Shown here: in pieces, positions 8,782-17,001 of the stretch | How the letters are laid out: each line of letters opens with the position of its first letter | Position numbering within the stretch: the first letter of the stretch is position 1 | Origin: Blautia sp. XA-2221 | Lineage (GTDB): Bacteria > Bacillota > Clostridia > Lachnospirales > Lachnospiraceae | Direction of reading: 5' to 3' | Assembly (NCBI RefSeq): GCF_028767025.1 | Contig: NZ_JAJQXX010000019.1 | Span: 1 to 33,289 of the forward strand | Length of the DNA stretch: 33,289 bases | Program-made: the position numbers and the translations under genes | Notes under the pieces: model-generated | Seen by the model: the letters and a program-made list of their open reading frames with translations, nothing else | Told to the model about the DNA's origin: nothing | Database searches by the model: none

Positions 8782-9903
8782 TTATTCATTTTCATTACAG
8801 TATACAAGCTCTGTTTCTGCCAGATTCAGAGCTTCCTCGATCACTCTGTCCATATCCATATAGCGATACATGCCAAGTCTTCCGCCAAAAATGACATTTT
8901 TTTCTTCCAGAGCCCTGCGCTCATATTTCGCATACAGCTCATTGTTTGCAGGATCATTGACCGGATAATAAGGTTCTGCACCTTTTGTCCATTCCGCAGA
9001 ATATTCCCGGGTGATCACAGTTTTTGGCTGAGTGCCAAACTCAAAATGTTTATGCTCAATGATCCTTGTATAAGGAACCTCATAATCCGTATAATTTACC
9101 ACTGCATTTCCCTGATAATTAGCCATATCCAGCACCTCTGTCTCAAATCTGAGAGAACGATAATCCAGAGGACCGTAGCAATAATCATAAAATTCATCCA
9201 GCATACCTGTAAATACCACTTTTTCTGCCTGAGCGCAAAGCTCCTCTTTATTTGCAAAAAAGTCTGTTTTCAGGACAACCTGGGTTCCCTCAAGAAGTTT
9301 CCGGATAATTTCCGTATATCCGCCTTTGGGAATTCCCTGATAAGGATCCTTAAAATAATTATTGTCATAAGTGTAGCGAAGAGGAAGTCGCTTGATGATA
9401 AATGCCGGAAGCTCCCTGCACTCTCTTCCCCACTGTTTTCTGGTGTAGCCTTCGATCAGCTTTTCGTATACGTCCTGTCCTACCAGGGCAAGTGCCTGTT
9501 CCTCCAGATTTTTGGGATTTGTAATATGCATTCTGGAAATCTGCTCCCGAATCCTGGCTTCAGCCTCAGCCGGAGTGCGGACGCCCCAGAGCTGATGAAA
9601 GGTATTCATATTAAACGGAAGATTGTAAAGCTCGTCCTTATATACAGCAATGGGAGAATTCACAAAATGATTAAATTCTGCAAACTGATTCACATAATCC
9701 CACACAGTTTTATTGGATGTATGAAAAATATGGGCGCCGTATTTGTGAACCTGGATTCCTTCAATCTCTTCCGTATAAATATTGCCGCCAATGTGATCCC
9801 GTTTATCTATCACAAGACAGGTTTTGCCGCATTTTACAGCCTCATGGGCAAATACAGAACCAAAAAGTCCTGCTCCTACGATCAGGTAATCATATTTTTT
9901 CAT
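8782..9903 (-). CDS. glf: UDP-galactopyranose mutase
   Basis: A flavoenzyme that interconverts UDP-galactopyranose and UDP-galactofuranose, the donor for galactofuranose in cell-surface glycans. The 373 residues begin with an FAD-binding GxGxxG fold (YLIVGAGLFGSVFAHEA). Other family signatures are GGNIYTE, HKYGAHIFHTSN, the GYTRKQWG stretch and the C-terminal FGGRLGMYRYMDMDRVI. I chose the second Met (9903), with AGAGGG 7 bases upstream, over the Met at 9930. No other capsule or glycan gene is adjacent, so galactofuranose use must be encoded elsewhere. Confidence 0.95.
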   Translation of the reverse strand: MKKYDYLIVGAGLFGSVFAHEAVKCGKTCLVIDKRDHIGGNIYTEEIEGIQVHKYGAHIFHTSNKTVWDYVNQFAEFNHFVNSPIAVYKDELYNLPFNMNTFHQLWGVRTPAEAEARIREQISRMHITNPKNLEEQALALVGQDVYEKLIEGYTRKQWGRECRELPAFIIKRLPLRYTYDNNYFKDPYQGIPKGGYTEIIRKLLEGTQVVLKTDFFANKEELCAQAEKVVFTGMLDEFYDYCYGPLDYRSLRFETEVLDMANYQGNAVVNYTDYEVPYTRIIEHKHFEFGTQPKTVITREYSAEWTKGAEPYYPVNDPANNELYAKYERRALEEKNVIFGGRLGMYRYMDMDRVIEEALNLAETELVYCNENE

Positions 9904-9929
9904 GAAAAAACCCTCTTTCTTCTGAGTCA

Positions 9930-9957
9930 TTATACTCTATAGTATAACAAATCAGAA
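9930..9957 (-). promoter_or_regulatory. Possible glf promoter with overlapping palindrome
   Basis: A minus-strand TATAAT box (9929-9934) lies about 25 bases before glf, with a poor -35 (TTCTGA, 9952-9957) at 17 bases. A perfect palindrome TTATACT-4-AGTATAA (9930-9947) overlaps the -10 and could bind a regulator. Support is modest. Confidence 0.35.
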
Positions 9958-9977
9958 AGAAAAAGGGTAGTCCTGTT

Positions 9978-11105
9978 TTATGACAGTCTTGTTTTGAAAT
10001 CCTCGTATCCGAACCTTCTGATCAGCCGGAATTCTCCGGGATTTTCTTCCAGAACGATATCCGGAAGCGCCATCCCGTTAAAGGTATTATTTTTTACCAT
10101 AGAATAAATAGCCATGTCGCCAAATTCCAGAATGTCACCACATTTTAGCTTCCGGTCAAAAGAATAATCCCCGATCACATCTCCCGCCAGACAGGTAGGA
10201 CCTCCCAGACGGAAAGTAAAGGCTTTTTCTCCGGGCAGACCGGAATCTTTAAGAGGCGGACGGTAAGGCATTTCCAGAACATCCGGCATATGGCAGGCTG
10301 CAGAGGTGTCCAAAATGGCAATGGACAGGTTATTTTCCATAACTTCCAGCACTTCTGTCAGAAGCATCCCCGCATTCAGGGCAACAGCCTCCCCTGGTTC
10401 CAGATAAACCTGAACCCCATAGGTATCCTGCACATGGCGAATGCATTTTTTCAGAAGTTCTCTGTCGTAATCCTCTCTGGTAATGTGATGACCTCCGCCA
10501 AAATTGATCCATTTCATACGATGCATATAGGAACCGAACTGTTCTTCCACCGCTTTCAGAGTGTCAGAAAGAGCATCCGAATTCTGTTCGCACAGCGTAT
10601 GAAAATGAAGGCCCTCAATTCCATCCAGCATCTCTTCTGTAATCTGATCTAAAGTAGTTCCAAGCCTGGACCCCGGCGCACAGGGATCGTAGATCTCGTG
10701 GCCCTCCTGAGTGGAAAATCGAGGATTAATCCGAAGCCCCGGACTTTTGCCTCCTGAAAGGATCTGATCTTTATATTTTTTTACCTGAGCCGGTGAATTC
10801 AGGATAATATGATCGCACAGCCGAATAATCTCCGGCATTTCCTCTTCTCTGTATGCAGGTGAAAAAATATGGTTTTCTTTTCCCAGCTCCTCTGCTGCCA
10901 GCTTCGCCTCAAAAAGCCCGCTGGCAGCAGCGCCATTGAGATATTTTCCAATAAGAGGATATACGCTGAACATGGAAAAGGCTTTCTGGGCAAGAAGGAT
11001 CCGACACCCGGTTTCCTCACAGATTCCCTTTAAAATCTCAAGATTTTCAATCAGCTTTTGCTTTTGGATCACATAACAGGGTGTTTTCAATTCCTCTCTT
11101 TTCAT
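9978..11105 (-). CDS. nspC: Carboxynorspermidine/carboxyspermidine decarboxylase
   Basis: PLP-dependent fold-III (alanine-racemase-like) enzyme that decarboxylates carboxyspermidine to spermidine, or carboxynorspermidine to norspermidine. The 375 residues show the family landmarks: PLP lysine in ILLAQKAFSMF (K41), HFHTLCEQNSD, the phosphate-binding FGGGHHIT, and EPGEAVALNAG. CLAGDVIGDY near the C-terminus supplies the Cys/Asp substrate residues. It is the last gene of the polyamine operon, 24 bases after the synthase. With putrescine made by SpeA/SpeB, spermidine is the expected product. Confidence 0.95.
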   Translation of the reverse strand: MKREELKTPCYVIQKQKLIENLEILKGICEETGCRILLAQKAFSMFSVYPLIGKYLNGAAASGLFEAKLAAEELGKENHIFSPAYREEEMPEIIRLCDHIILNSPAQVKKYKDQILSGGKSPGLRINPRFSTQEGHEIYDPCAPGSRLGTTLDQITEEMLDGIEGLHFHTLCEQNSDALSDTLKAVEEQFGSYMHRMKWINFGGGHHITREDYDRELLKKCIRHVQDTYGVQVYLEPGEAVALNAGMLLTEVLEVMENNLSIAILDTSAACHMPDVLEMPYRPPLKDSGLPGEKAFTFRLGGPTCLAGDVIGDYSFDRKLKCGDILEFGDMAIYSMVKNNTFNGMALPDIVLEENPGEFRLIRRFGYEDFKTRLS

Positions 11106-11129
11106 TCTGCCAAAGCAACCTTTCTGTCA

Positions 11130-12332
11130 TTAATCTACCAGATCCGGGTTTTCCTTGATTTTCCACGGAAGTCCCCATTTATTCAGAGCATCCATAAACG
11201 GATCCGGATCAAATTCTTCAATATTGAACACGCCCGGTCCCTGCCAGGTTCCTGTCATCAGCATCATGGTACCGATCATTGCCGGAACACCAGTGGTATA
11301 GGCAACCGCCTGTGATCCAACTTCCTTATAACATTCCTGATGATCGCAGGTATTGTAAATGTAAATCGTCTTTTCTACGCCATCTTTTTTACCTGTAAAA
11401 ATACAGCCGATGTTTGTTTTTCCCTTTGTTCTCGGGCCAAGAGAAGAAGGATCCGGAAGCACTGCTTTCAGGAACTGAAGCGGTATGATCTCTTTTCCCT
11501 CATACATAATGGGTTCAATGGAAGTCATTCCCACGTTTTCCAGACAGCGAAGATGTGTGAGATAGCTTTCTCCGAAAGTCATAAAGAAACGGATTCTTTT
11601 AATTCCCGGAATATTGAGAGCCAGGGACTCAATTTCCTCATGGTGAAGAAGGTACATATCCTTTTCGCCGATCTCCGGGAAATCATAAACTCTCTTGATC
11701 TCCATTGGTTCTGTTTCTACCCAGTGACCGTCCTCCCAGTAGGAACCTTTTGCAGAAACCTCACGGATGTTGATCTCCGGATTAAAGTTTGTAGCAAAAG
11801 GATATCCGTGGTCGCCTGCATTGCAGTCCAGAATATCAATGTAATTGATCTCATCGAAATAATGTTTCAGAGCATAGGCAGAAAATACGCTTGTTACACC
11901 CGGATCAAAACCGCTACCCAGAAGAGCTGTGATTCCTGCTTTTTCGTAGCGCTCTTTATATGCCCACTGCCATTTGTATTCAAATTTTGCAGTATCCTCC
12001 GGCTCATAATTTGCTGTATCCACATAGTGAACCCCTGTTTCCAGGCAGGCATCCATAATATGAAGATCCTGATACGGAAGTGCAAGGTTCAAAACCACAT
12101 CCGGCTGTACCTTACGGATCAGAGCTACCAGCTCTTCCACATTATCAGCATCTACCTGAGCAGTTGTGATCTTTGTCTTTGTAGTTCCCTGAAGTTTTTC
12201 TTTCAGCGCATCACATTTGGACACGGTACGGCTTGCAATGCAGATTTCCTCAAATACTTCACTGTTCTGACAACATTTGTGAATTGCCACGGAAGCAACG
12301 CCTCCGCATCCGATAATTAACGCTTTTCCCAT
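11130..12332 (-). CDS. Carboxynorspermidine/carboxyspermidine synthase (saccharopine dehydrogenase family)
   Basis: NADPH-dependent enzyme that condenses aspartate beta-semialdehyde with putrescine (or diaminopropane) to give carboxyspermidine (or carboxynorspermidine). The 400 residues start with a Rossmann nucleotide-binding motif (IIGCGGVASVAIHKC, 5-19) and have the family's GSGFDPGVTSVFSAYALK segment. It is often annotated as saccharopine dehydrogenase or Lys1/Lys9. The immediate neighbour nspC, whose product acts next, makes the polyamine function far more likely than lysine metabolism. AAGGAGG precedes the ATG. It follows speB by 34 bases. Confidence 0.93.
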   Translation of the reverse strand: MGKALIIGCGGVASVAIHKCCQNSEVFEEICIASRTVSKCDALKEKLQGTTKTKITTAQVDADNVEELVALIRKVQPDVVLNLALPYQDLHIMDACLETGVHYVDTANYEPEDTAKFEYKWQWAYKERYEKAGITALLGSGFDPGVTSVFSAYALKHYFDEINYIDILDCNAGDHGYPFATNFNPEINIREVSAKGSYWEDGHWVETEPMEIKRVYDFPEIGEKDMYLLHHEEIESLALNIPGIKRIRFFMTFGESYLTHLRCLENVGMTSIEPIMYEGKEIIPLQFLKAVLPDPSSLGPRTKGKTNIGCIFTGKKDGVEKTIYIYNTCDHQECYKEVGSQAVAYTTGVPAMIGTMMLMTGTWQGPGVFNIEEFDPDPFMDALNKWGLPWKIKENPDLVD

Positions 12333-12366
12333 AAATGGTTCCTCCTTGATATGTAAATATTAGTTT

Positions 12367-13224
12367 TTATTTTTTTAGTGCAAGAAGCATCTCCCGGATG
12401 ATCTTGCATGCCACTGCTGTTGACATGCCACTGTGGTCACAGGGCGGACAAAGTTCATTGACATCACAGCCTACGATATTCAGGCTTGAGCATACCTCTG
12501 TGACATTTTTCATCAGTGTGAGAAAATCAACTCCTCCCGGCTCCGGGGTTCCGGTTCCCGGAAATACAGAGGGATCCAAAACATCCAGATCAACCGTAAA
12601 ATAAACCGGCTTTCCTTTCAGTTCCGGCAAAATCCCCGGAAGATCATCCAAAGTAAACGGATGAAAATCCGTGTGTCCGGATCTTGCCCAGTCAAACTCC
12701 ACCTTTTCTCCGGAACGTATTCCAAACTGATGGATTCTTCCATCACCCAGAATATCCCAGCACCGTCTTATAACAGCCGCATGGGACAACTTCACGCCCA
12801 GATAATCCTCCCGCAGGTCTGTGTGGGCATCCAAATGAACAATGTGAAGTTCCGGATACTGCCTGGCTGCCGCCCGTACAGCTCCCAGAGTTACCAGATG
12901 CTCGCCACCAATCATAAACGGCAGTTTTTTATCCTTCAGGATCGTCTCTGCTGTTTTTTCGATCTCAGAAAGAACAAGCTCTGAATCTCCTATGGCAAGC
13001 TCCAGATCTCCCAGATCAAAAATCCGGCAGTCTTCAAGATCTCTGTCCTGATAAGGACTGTAGGTTTCCAGCCCGTAAGAATCATTCCTTATCACCTGTC
13101 CTGCAAACCGTGTTCCCGGACGGAAGGATGTGGTGGAATCAAAAGGTGCTCCGTAAAGCACAATATCCGCTTCCTCATATCCAGCATCACAGCCAATAAA
13201 ATTCATTACTGATTTATTCAACAT
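12367..13224 (-). CDS. speB: Agmatinase
   Basis: Ureohydrolase that hydrolyses agmatine to putrescine and urea with a binuclear Mn2+ centre. The 285 residues carry all ligand motifs: GGEHLVT, HLDAHTDLR and TVDLDVLDPSVFPGTGTPEPGG. The ATG at 13224 overlaps the end of speE by 11 bases and uses GGAGGAG about 10 bases upstream, indicating translational coupling. An alternative start 18 bases further in (MNFIGCD) has no good ribosome binding site. By context it could also act on N1-aminopropylagmatine if SpeE makes that compound; this is inference. Confidence 0.93.
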   Translation of the reverse strand: MLNKSVMNFIGCDAGYEEADIVLYGAPFDSTTSFRPGTRFAGQVIRNDSYGLETYSPYQDRDLEDCRIFDLGDLELAIGDSELVLSEIEKTAETILKDKKLPFMIGGEHLVTLGAVRAAARQYPELHIVHLDAHTDLREDYLGVKLSHAAVIRRCWDILGDGRIHQFGIRSGEKVEFDWARSGHTDFHPFTLDDLPGILPELKGKPVYFTVDLDVLDPSVFPGTGTPEPGGVDFLTLMKNVTEVCSSLNIVGCDVNELCPPCDHSGMSTAVACKIIREMLLALKK

Positions 13225-14065
13225 CTTCCAAAAGCTCCTCCACATATACCGGAAGGGCGAACACTCCGGCATGTAATCTCGGTTCGTAATATCTTGTATG
13301 GATTCCCTTCAGTTTCCAGGCCACTCCGTTCAGATCCGTAAGCGGGTGGTATTTTTTTGAGGCAAATCCAAACAGCCAGTGTCCGGATGGATAAGAGGGC
13401 AAATGAGCCTGGTATACTCTGCAGATTGGAAAGGTTTCCAGAATACGCTTGTGCATCCTCTGGCACTGAAATGCTTCTTCCGTATAAAAAGGACTTTCAT
13501 TCTGATTGATCATAATCCCGTCCTCTCTCAGCGCTCCGAAGCAGTTACCGTAAAATTCCTTTGTAAACAGTCCCTCTCCCAGACCAAAAGGATTGGGGGA
13601 GTCAATAATGATTAGATCATAGCAGTCTGTTTTTGACCGTACAAAGCGCAGACCGTCCTCATGAAAGATCTGCACTCTGGGATCGTTCAGACTGCAGGCA
13701 ACCTGAGGCAGGTACTTCCTGCATACTTCCACAAGAAGAGGATCTATCTCTACCATATCGATATGCTCAATTTCCTCATATTTCACCAGTTCCCGGACAA
13801 CGCCGCCGTCTCCTCCTCCGATTACCAAAACATCCTTTACAAGAGGATGGACTGCCATAGGAACATGGGTGATCATTTCGTGATAAATAAATTCATCCTT
13901 TTCTGTCAGCGTCAGATCTCCGTCCACAACAAGGATTTTGCCAAACTCTTTGGAGTCCAGCACATCAATCTGCTGAAATTCGCTCTGAGCGCTGAAAAGT
14001 TGTTCCTTTACCCGGATAGACAGCTTTACATCTTCTGTGTGTTCATCAGAAAACCACATTTCCAT
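13214..14065 (-). CDS. speE: Polyamine aminopropyltransferase (spermidine synthase family)
   Basis: Family role: transfers an aminopropyl group from decarboxylated S-adenosylmethionine to an amine. The 283 residues have an N-terminal beta domain, YHEM (61-64), the nucleotide-binding IGGGDGGVVRE (82-92), VEIDP (105-109), HEDGLRF (135-141) and QNESPFY. The catalytic signature, usually DS(T/S)DP, reads D155-S-P-N158-P here, so the second acidic residue is Asn. No speD, needed to supply decarboxylated SAM, is in the window. Substrate may be putrescine, agmatine or another amine. AGGGAGAG precedes the ATG; only 4 bases separate it from speA. Confidence 0.92.
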   Translation of the reverse strand: MEMWFSDEHTEDVKLSIRVKEQLFSAQSEFQQIDVLDSKEFGKILVVDGDLTLTEKDEFIYHEMITHVPMAVHPLVKDVLVIGGGDGGVVRELVKYEEIEHIDMVEIDPLLVEVCRKYLPQVACSLNDPRVQIFHEDGLRFVRSKTDCYDLIIIDSPNPFGLGEGLFTKEFYGNCFGALREDGIMINQNESPFYTEEAFQCQRMHKRILETFPICRVYQAHLPSYPSGHWLFGFASKKYHPLTDLNGVAWKLKGIHTRYYEPRLHAGVFALPVYVEELLEDVE

Positions 14066-14069
14066 GGCG

Positions 14070-15515
14070 CTACTCTCCCTTCACTACATTGAGATTCTCA
14101 ATTTTTTCATCCTCCGGTCCTGTCATGGAACAGCCCTTTTCCTTGGCATAAAGAATGTACTCTATGATCTGCCCTGTGATCTTCTCACCCGGAGCAAGGA
14201 TTGGAATTCCCGGAGGATAACACATTACGAATTCTCCACAGATCCTTCCCTCTGTCTTTTCTACAGGAAGAGATTCTTTTTCCGAATAAAAGGATTCCTG
14301 AGGAGTCATCACAACCTTAGGGGACAGATATTCCTGAGTAAGCATACCGGTTTTATCCTTCTGGTATCTCCTCTTAATATCTGCCAGAGCGCTGACAAGA
14401 CGCTCCACCTCCTGTTTTCTGTCTCCAATGGACAGATACGCCAGCATATTTCCAATATCTCCGAACTCGATCTGAATATCGTAATCATCTCTGAGGATAT
14501 CATAGACCTCGATTCCCGCCAGTCCGATTTCCAGTGTATGCACAGACAGCTTGGTGGGATCAAAATCATAAATGCTGTCATGGTTGATCAGTTCTTTTCC
14601 AAAAGCATAATATCCCCCGATCCGGTTGATCTCTGTTCTGGCGTACTCAGCCAGCTCCGCAACTCTCCGGAAGGACTCCTTTCCCCGAAGAGCAAGATTC
14701 CTTCTGGAAATATCAAGGCTGGACAGAAGCAGGTAGGATGCGCTTGTTGTCTGAGTCAGATTGATGATCTGGCGCACATAGCCGGGATGCATATTTTTTC
14801 CGATCAGAAGGAACGAGCTCTGGGTAAGGCTTCCACCTGATTTATGCATACTGACAGAAGCCATATCCGCGCCTGCATCCATGGCATTAACCGGAAATCC
14901 CTCTCCGAAATAAAAATGTGTGCCATGAGCCTCATCTACCAAAACCTTCATATTTCTGTCATGGGCAAGCTTTACGATTTCACGTAGATTAGAACAGATT
15001 CCATAATAAGTAGGATTGTTTACAAACACAGCCACTGCGTCAGGATTTTCCTGAATGGCTTTTTCTACCTGTTCCAGCTTCATTCCCAAAGAAATGCCAA
15101 GACGGTTGTCCACATCCGGATTCACATAAATCGGTGTGGCTCCGCACAGAACAAGAGCATTGATCACGCTTCTGTGCACGTTTCTGGGTAAAATGATCTT
15201 ATCTCCCTTCTTACAGCAGGTAAGAATCATAGTCTGAACTGAGGACGTTGTTCCCCCAACCATAAGAAATGCGCCTGCTGCGCCAAAAGCTTCTGCTGCA
15301 AGCTGCTCTGCCTCCTTGATCACAGAAACAGGATGACAGAGATTATCAAGGGGTTTCATAGAATTCACGTCTATACTGACGCACTGACTTCCAAGTAAAT
15401 TTACCAGTTCCGGATTTCCCCTTCCGTGTTTATGTCCCGGAACATCAAACGGAACGATCCTCATTCTCCGGAACCGTTCCAGTGCCTCGTAAATTGGAGC
15501 CTTTTCCTGCGACAT
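14070..15515 (-). CDS. speA: Arginine decarboxylase (Orn/Lys/Arg decarboxylase class I)
   Basis: PLP enzyme of the fold-I Orn/Lys/Arg decarboxylase family, short form (481 residues) as in Bacillus SpeA. Visible motifs are DVPGHKHGRG (24-33), GGTTSSVQ (87-94), LVDEAHGTH (192-200) and the PLP lysine in SVSMHKSGGSLTQ (K225). The C-terminal domain ends with CYPPGIPILAPGE. The arginine assignment rests on the adjacent agmatinase gene; lysine or ornithine activity cannot be excluded from sequence alone. The start has GGGAGGGAGG 7 bases upstream. It is the first gene of the polyamine operon and is preceded by a structured leader with a terminator. Confidence 0.93.
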   Translation of the reverse strand: MSQEKAPIYEALERFRRMRIVPFDVPGHKHGRGNPELVNLLGSQCVSIDVNSMKPLDNLCHPVSVIKEAEQLAAEAFGAAGAFLMVGGTTSSVQTMILTCCKKGDKIILPRNVHRSVINALVLCGATPIYVNPDVDNRLGISLGMKLEQVEKAIQENPDAVAVFVNNPTYYGICSNLREIVKLAHDRNMKVLVDEAHGTHFYFGEGFPVNAMDAGADMASVSMHKSGGSLTQSSFLLIGKNMHPGYVRQIINLTQTTSASYLLLSSLDISRRNLALRGKESFRRVAELAEYARTEINRIGGYYAFGKELINHDSIYDFDPTKLSVHTLEIGLAGIEVYDILRDDYDIQIEFGDIGNMLAYLSIGDRKQEVERLVSALADIKRRYQKDKTGMLTQEYLSPKVVMTPQESFYSEKESLPVEKTEGRICGEFVMCYPPGIPILAPGEKITGQIIEYILYAKEKGCSMTGPEDEKIENLNVVKGE

Positions 15516-15538
15516 GTTTCAGCCTCCCTCCCGAAATT

Positions 15539-15582
15539 CATAGGAAATCCATTATAAAAACAATGTACCTTATTTTCCTATG
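15539..15582 (-). repeat. Inverted repeat just upstream of the speA ribosome binding site
   Basis: CATAGGAAA and TTTCCTATG are perfect 9-base arms around 26 bases. On the minus strand the hairpin lies between the leader terminator and the speA Shine-Dalgarno sequence, which starts about 6 bases after it. It might influence translation initiation or be a protein-binding site. Confidence 0.6.
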
Positions 15583-15583
15583 G

Positions 15584-15630
15584 GACAAAAAAACGCAGGC
15601 AGGCGCATAACTTTGCATCTGCTTGCGTTT
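15584..15630 (-). terminator. Terminator (or attenuator) in the speA leader
   Basis: A long hairpin: a 7-base outer stem (15591-15597 with 15624-15630), then GCAG/CTGC and a short inner stem around a 6-base loop. On the minus strand it is followed by seven T residues. It stands 70 bases before the speA start and 335 bases after queA. It could end queA read-through, end a leader RNA, or attenuate the polyamine operon. On the plus strand the tail TTTTATCTTT is also plausible, so it may work in both directions. Confidence 0.75.
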
Positions 15631-15659
15631 TATCTTTATTCTTATAATTTCATAATATA

Positions 15660-15882
15660 AATTTTAATTATAAAAAACAGATAATGGATTAGAGTCTATA
15701 TAGCAAATATTTTTACTTTTACTACTCTTATTGACCGTTTCACAAGTTATGCATGCAATACGCATACCGGTTATAAAGTAACCAACTTATAAAATTTGAG
15801 CTTCTAACTCAATCAATAATGCAGTTCCCTGGACTGCGTAAAATATTTGCATGGAAGACTTTCCTGTCTGTTTTCCATACGT
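15660..15882 (-). ncRNA. Candidate structured leader RNA upstream of speA
   Basis: The 450 bases between queA and speA have no ORF but several hairpins on the minus strand. In order they are: ATGGAA...TTCCAT with an inner GAC/GTC (15851-15878); GCAGTTC/GGACTGC by plus-strand letters (15821-15837); TTGAG/CTCAA (15796-15812); and a compact three-way junction. In the junction the outer stem 15742-15748 pairs with 15784-15790, and it encloses ATGC/GCAT (15749-15752, 15762-15765) and GGTTA/TAACC (15769-15773, 15779-15783). One outer pair is a U·G wobble only on the minus strand, which favours that orientation. It matches no riboswitch class I recognise. It could be a leader of the polyamine operon or a separate small RNA. 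Confidence 0.4.
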
Positions 15883-15887
15883 TTATA

Positions 15888-15916
15888 TTTATACCATAAT
15901 ATTATTTTATTTTCAA
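15888..15916 (-). promoter_or_regulatory. Promoter for the speA leader
   Basis: Minus-strand -35 TTGAAA (15911-15916), a 17-base spacer ending in TGG, and -10 TATAAA (15888-15893), which is an extended -10. The start point would be near 15881, about 80 bases after the queA stop and 366 bases before the speA ATG. Confidence 0.65.
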
Positions 15917-15965
15917 GAACTTTCTAAAAAAATCGACTTAATCTATGATATTTTCCGGTCTGTTT

Positions 15966-16997
15966 TTATTCCGGATCTATAAACATGGCATCCCCAAAGC
16001 TGAAGAAACGGTACCGCTCTTTTACTGCTTCCTCATAGGCAGCCATGATCCTGTCTTTTCCTGCAAGAGCAGAAACCAGCATCATCAGTGTGGACTCCGG
16101 AAGATGGAAATTTGTGATCAGACCATCGATCATTTTAAACCGATAGCCCGGATAAATAAAAATTTCTGTCCATCCGCTTCCCGGACGAAGAACACCGTCT
16201 TCATCTGTGGCAGACTCCAGCGTACGGCAGCTTGTGGTTCCCACAGAGATCACACGACCTCCCTGTTTCTTTGTATCATTGATCAGTTTTGCCTGATCCT
16301 CTTCCACCACATAAAATTCAGAATGCATATGATGATTTTCCACATCATCTACTTTTACCGGACGGAAAGTTCCAAGACCTACATGAAGAGTTACATGGGC
16401 AATTTTCACGCCCTTTTCCTGCACCTTCTGAAGAAGATCCTGAGTGAAATGCAAACCGGCGGTAGGCGCTGCCGCAGAACCGTCATTTTTGGCATAAACC
16501 GTCTGATAGCGGTTCTTATCTTCTAATTTATGAGTAATGTACGGAGGCAGAGGCATTTCGCCCAGCTGATCCAGAATTTCCTCAAAAATACCCTCATACT
16601 GAAACTGAATCAGACGATTTCCTTCCTCCACCACATCAATGATCTCACCTTTCAGAATCCCGTCTCCGAAAACGATCTTTGCACCCGGGCGGGCCTTTTT
16701 GCCCGGCTTTACCAGACATTCCCAGATATCATTTTCTTTCCGTTTCAGAAGAAGGATCTCAATAAGCGCTCCTGTTTCCTCCTTGTGTCCATAAAGCCGG
16801 GCCGGAATCACTCGGGTATCATTGACAACCAGACAGTCTCCTTTTTTCAGATAATCCAATATATCCGTGAAATGGCGGTGTTCCACACTTCCATCTTTCA
16901 TGGAAAGATGAAGAAGTCTGGAAGAGCTTCTGTCCTCCAGAGGATCCTGGGCGATCAGCTCCTGTGGAAGATCATAATAAAAATCTGATGTTTTCAT
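15966..16997 (-). CDS. queA: S-adenosylmethionine:tRNA ribosyltransferase-isomerase
   Basis: Transfers and isomerises the ribosyl part of SAM onto preQ1 in tRNA to give epoxyqueuosine, the penultimate queuosine step. The 343 residues are typical length. Family stretches visible are [14 protein letters not shown] at the N-terminus, the [11 protein letters not shown] motif, [21 protein letters not shown] and [16 protein letters not shown] near the C-terminus. AAGGAG lies 7 bases before the ATG. It follows trmD by 4 bases and is the last gene of the ylxM-ffh operon. The tgt gene often found with queA is not in the window. Confidence 0.97.
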   Translation of the reverse strand: MKTSDFYYDLPQELIAQDPLEDRSSSRLLHLSMKDGSVEHRHFTDILDYLKKGDCLVVNDTRVIPARLYGHKEETGALIEILLLKRKENDIWECLVKPGKKARPGAKIVFGDGILKGEIIDVVEEGNRLIQFQYEGIFEEILDQLGEMPLPPYITHKLEDKNRYQTVYAKNDGSAAAPTAGLHFTQDLLQKVQEKGVKIAHVTLHVGLGTFRPVKVDDVENHHMHSEFYVVEEDQAKLINDTKKQGGRVISVGTTSCRTLESATDEDGVLRPGSGWTEIFIYPGYRFKMIDGLITNFHLPESTLMMLVSALAGKDRIMAAYEEAVKERYRFFSFGDAMFIDPE

Positions 16998-17001
16998 AAT
17001 A

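Noticed and set aside
8776..9942. Plus-strand ORF of 388 codons
   Set aside because: Mirror of glf on the opposite strand; composition (Ile/Phe/His-rich) is typical of antisense frames.
15584..15916. Known riboswitch classes (c-di-GMP, guanidine, preQ1, SAM, THF, T-box) or 6S RNA in the speA leader
   Set aside because: None of their conserved core sequences could be found by eye; the region is therefore reported only as an unassigned structured RNA.
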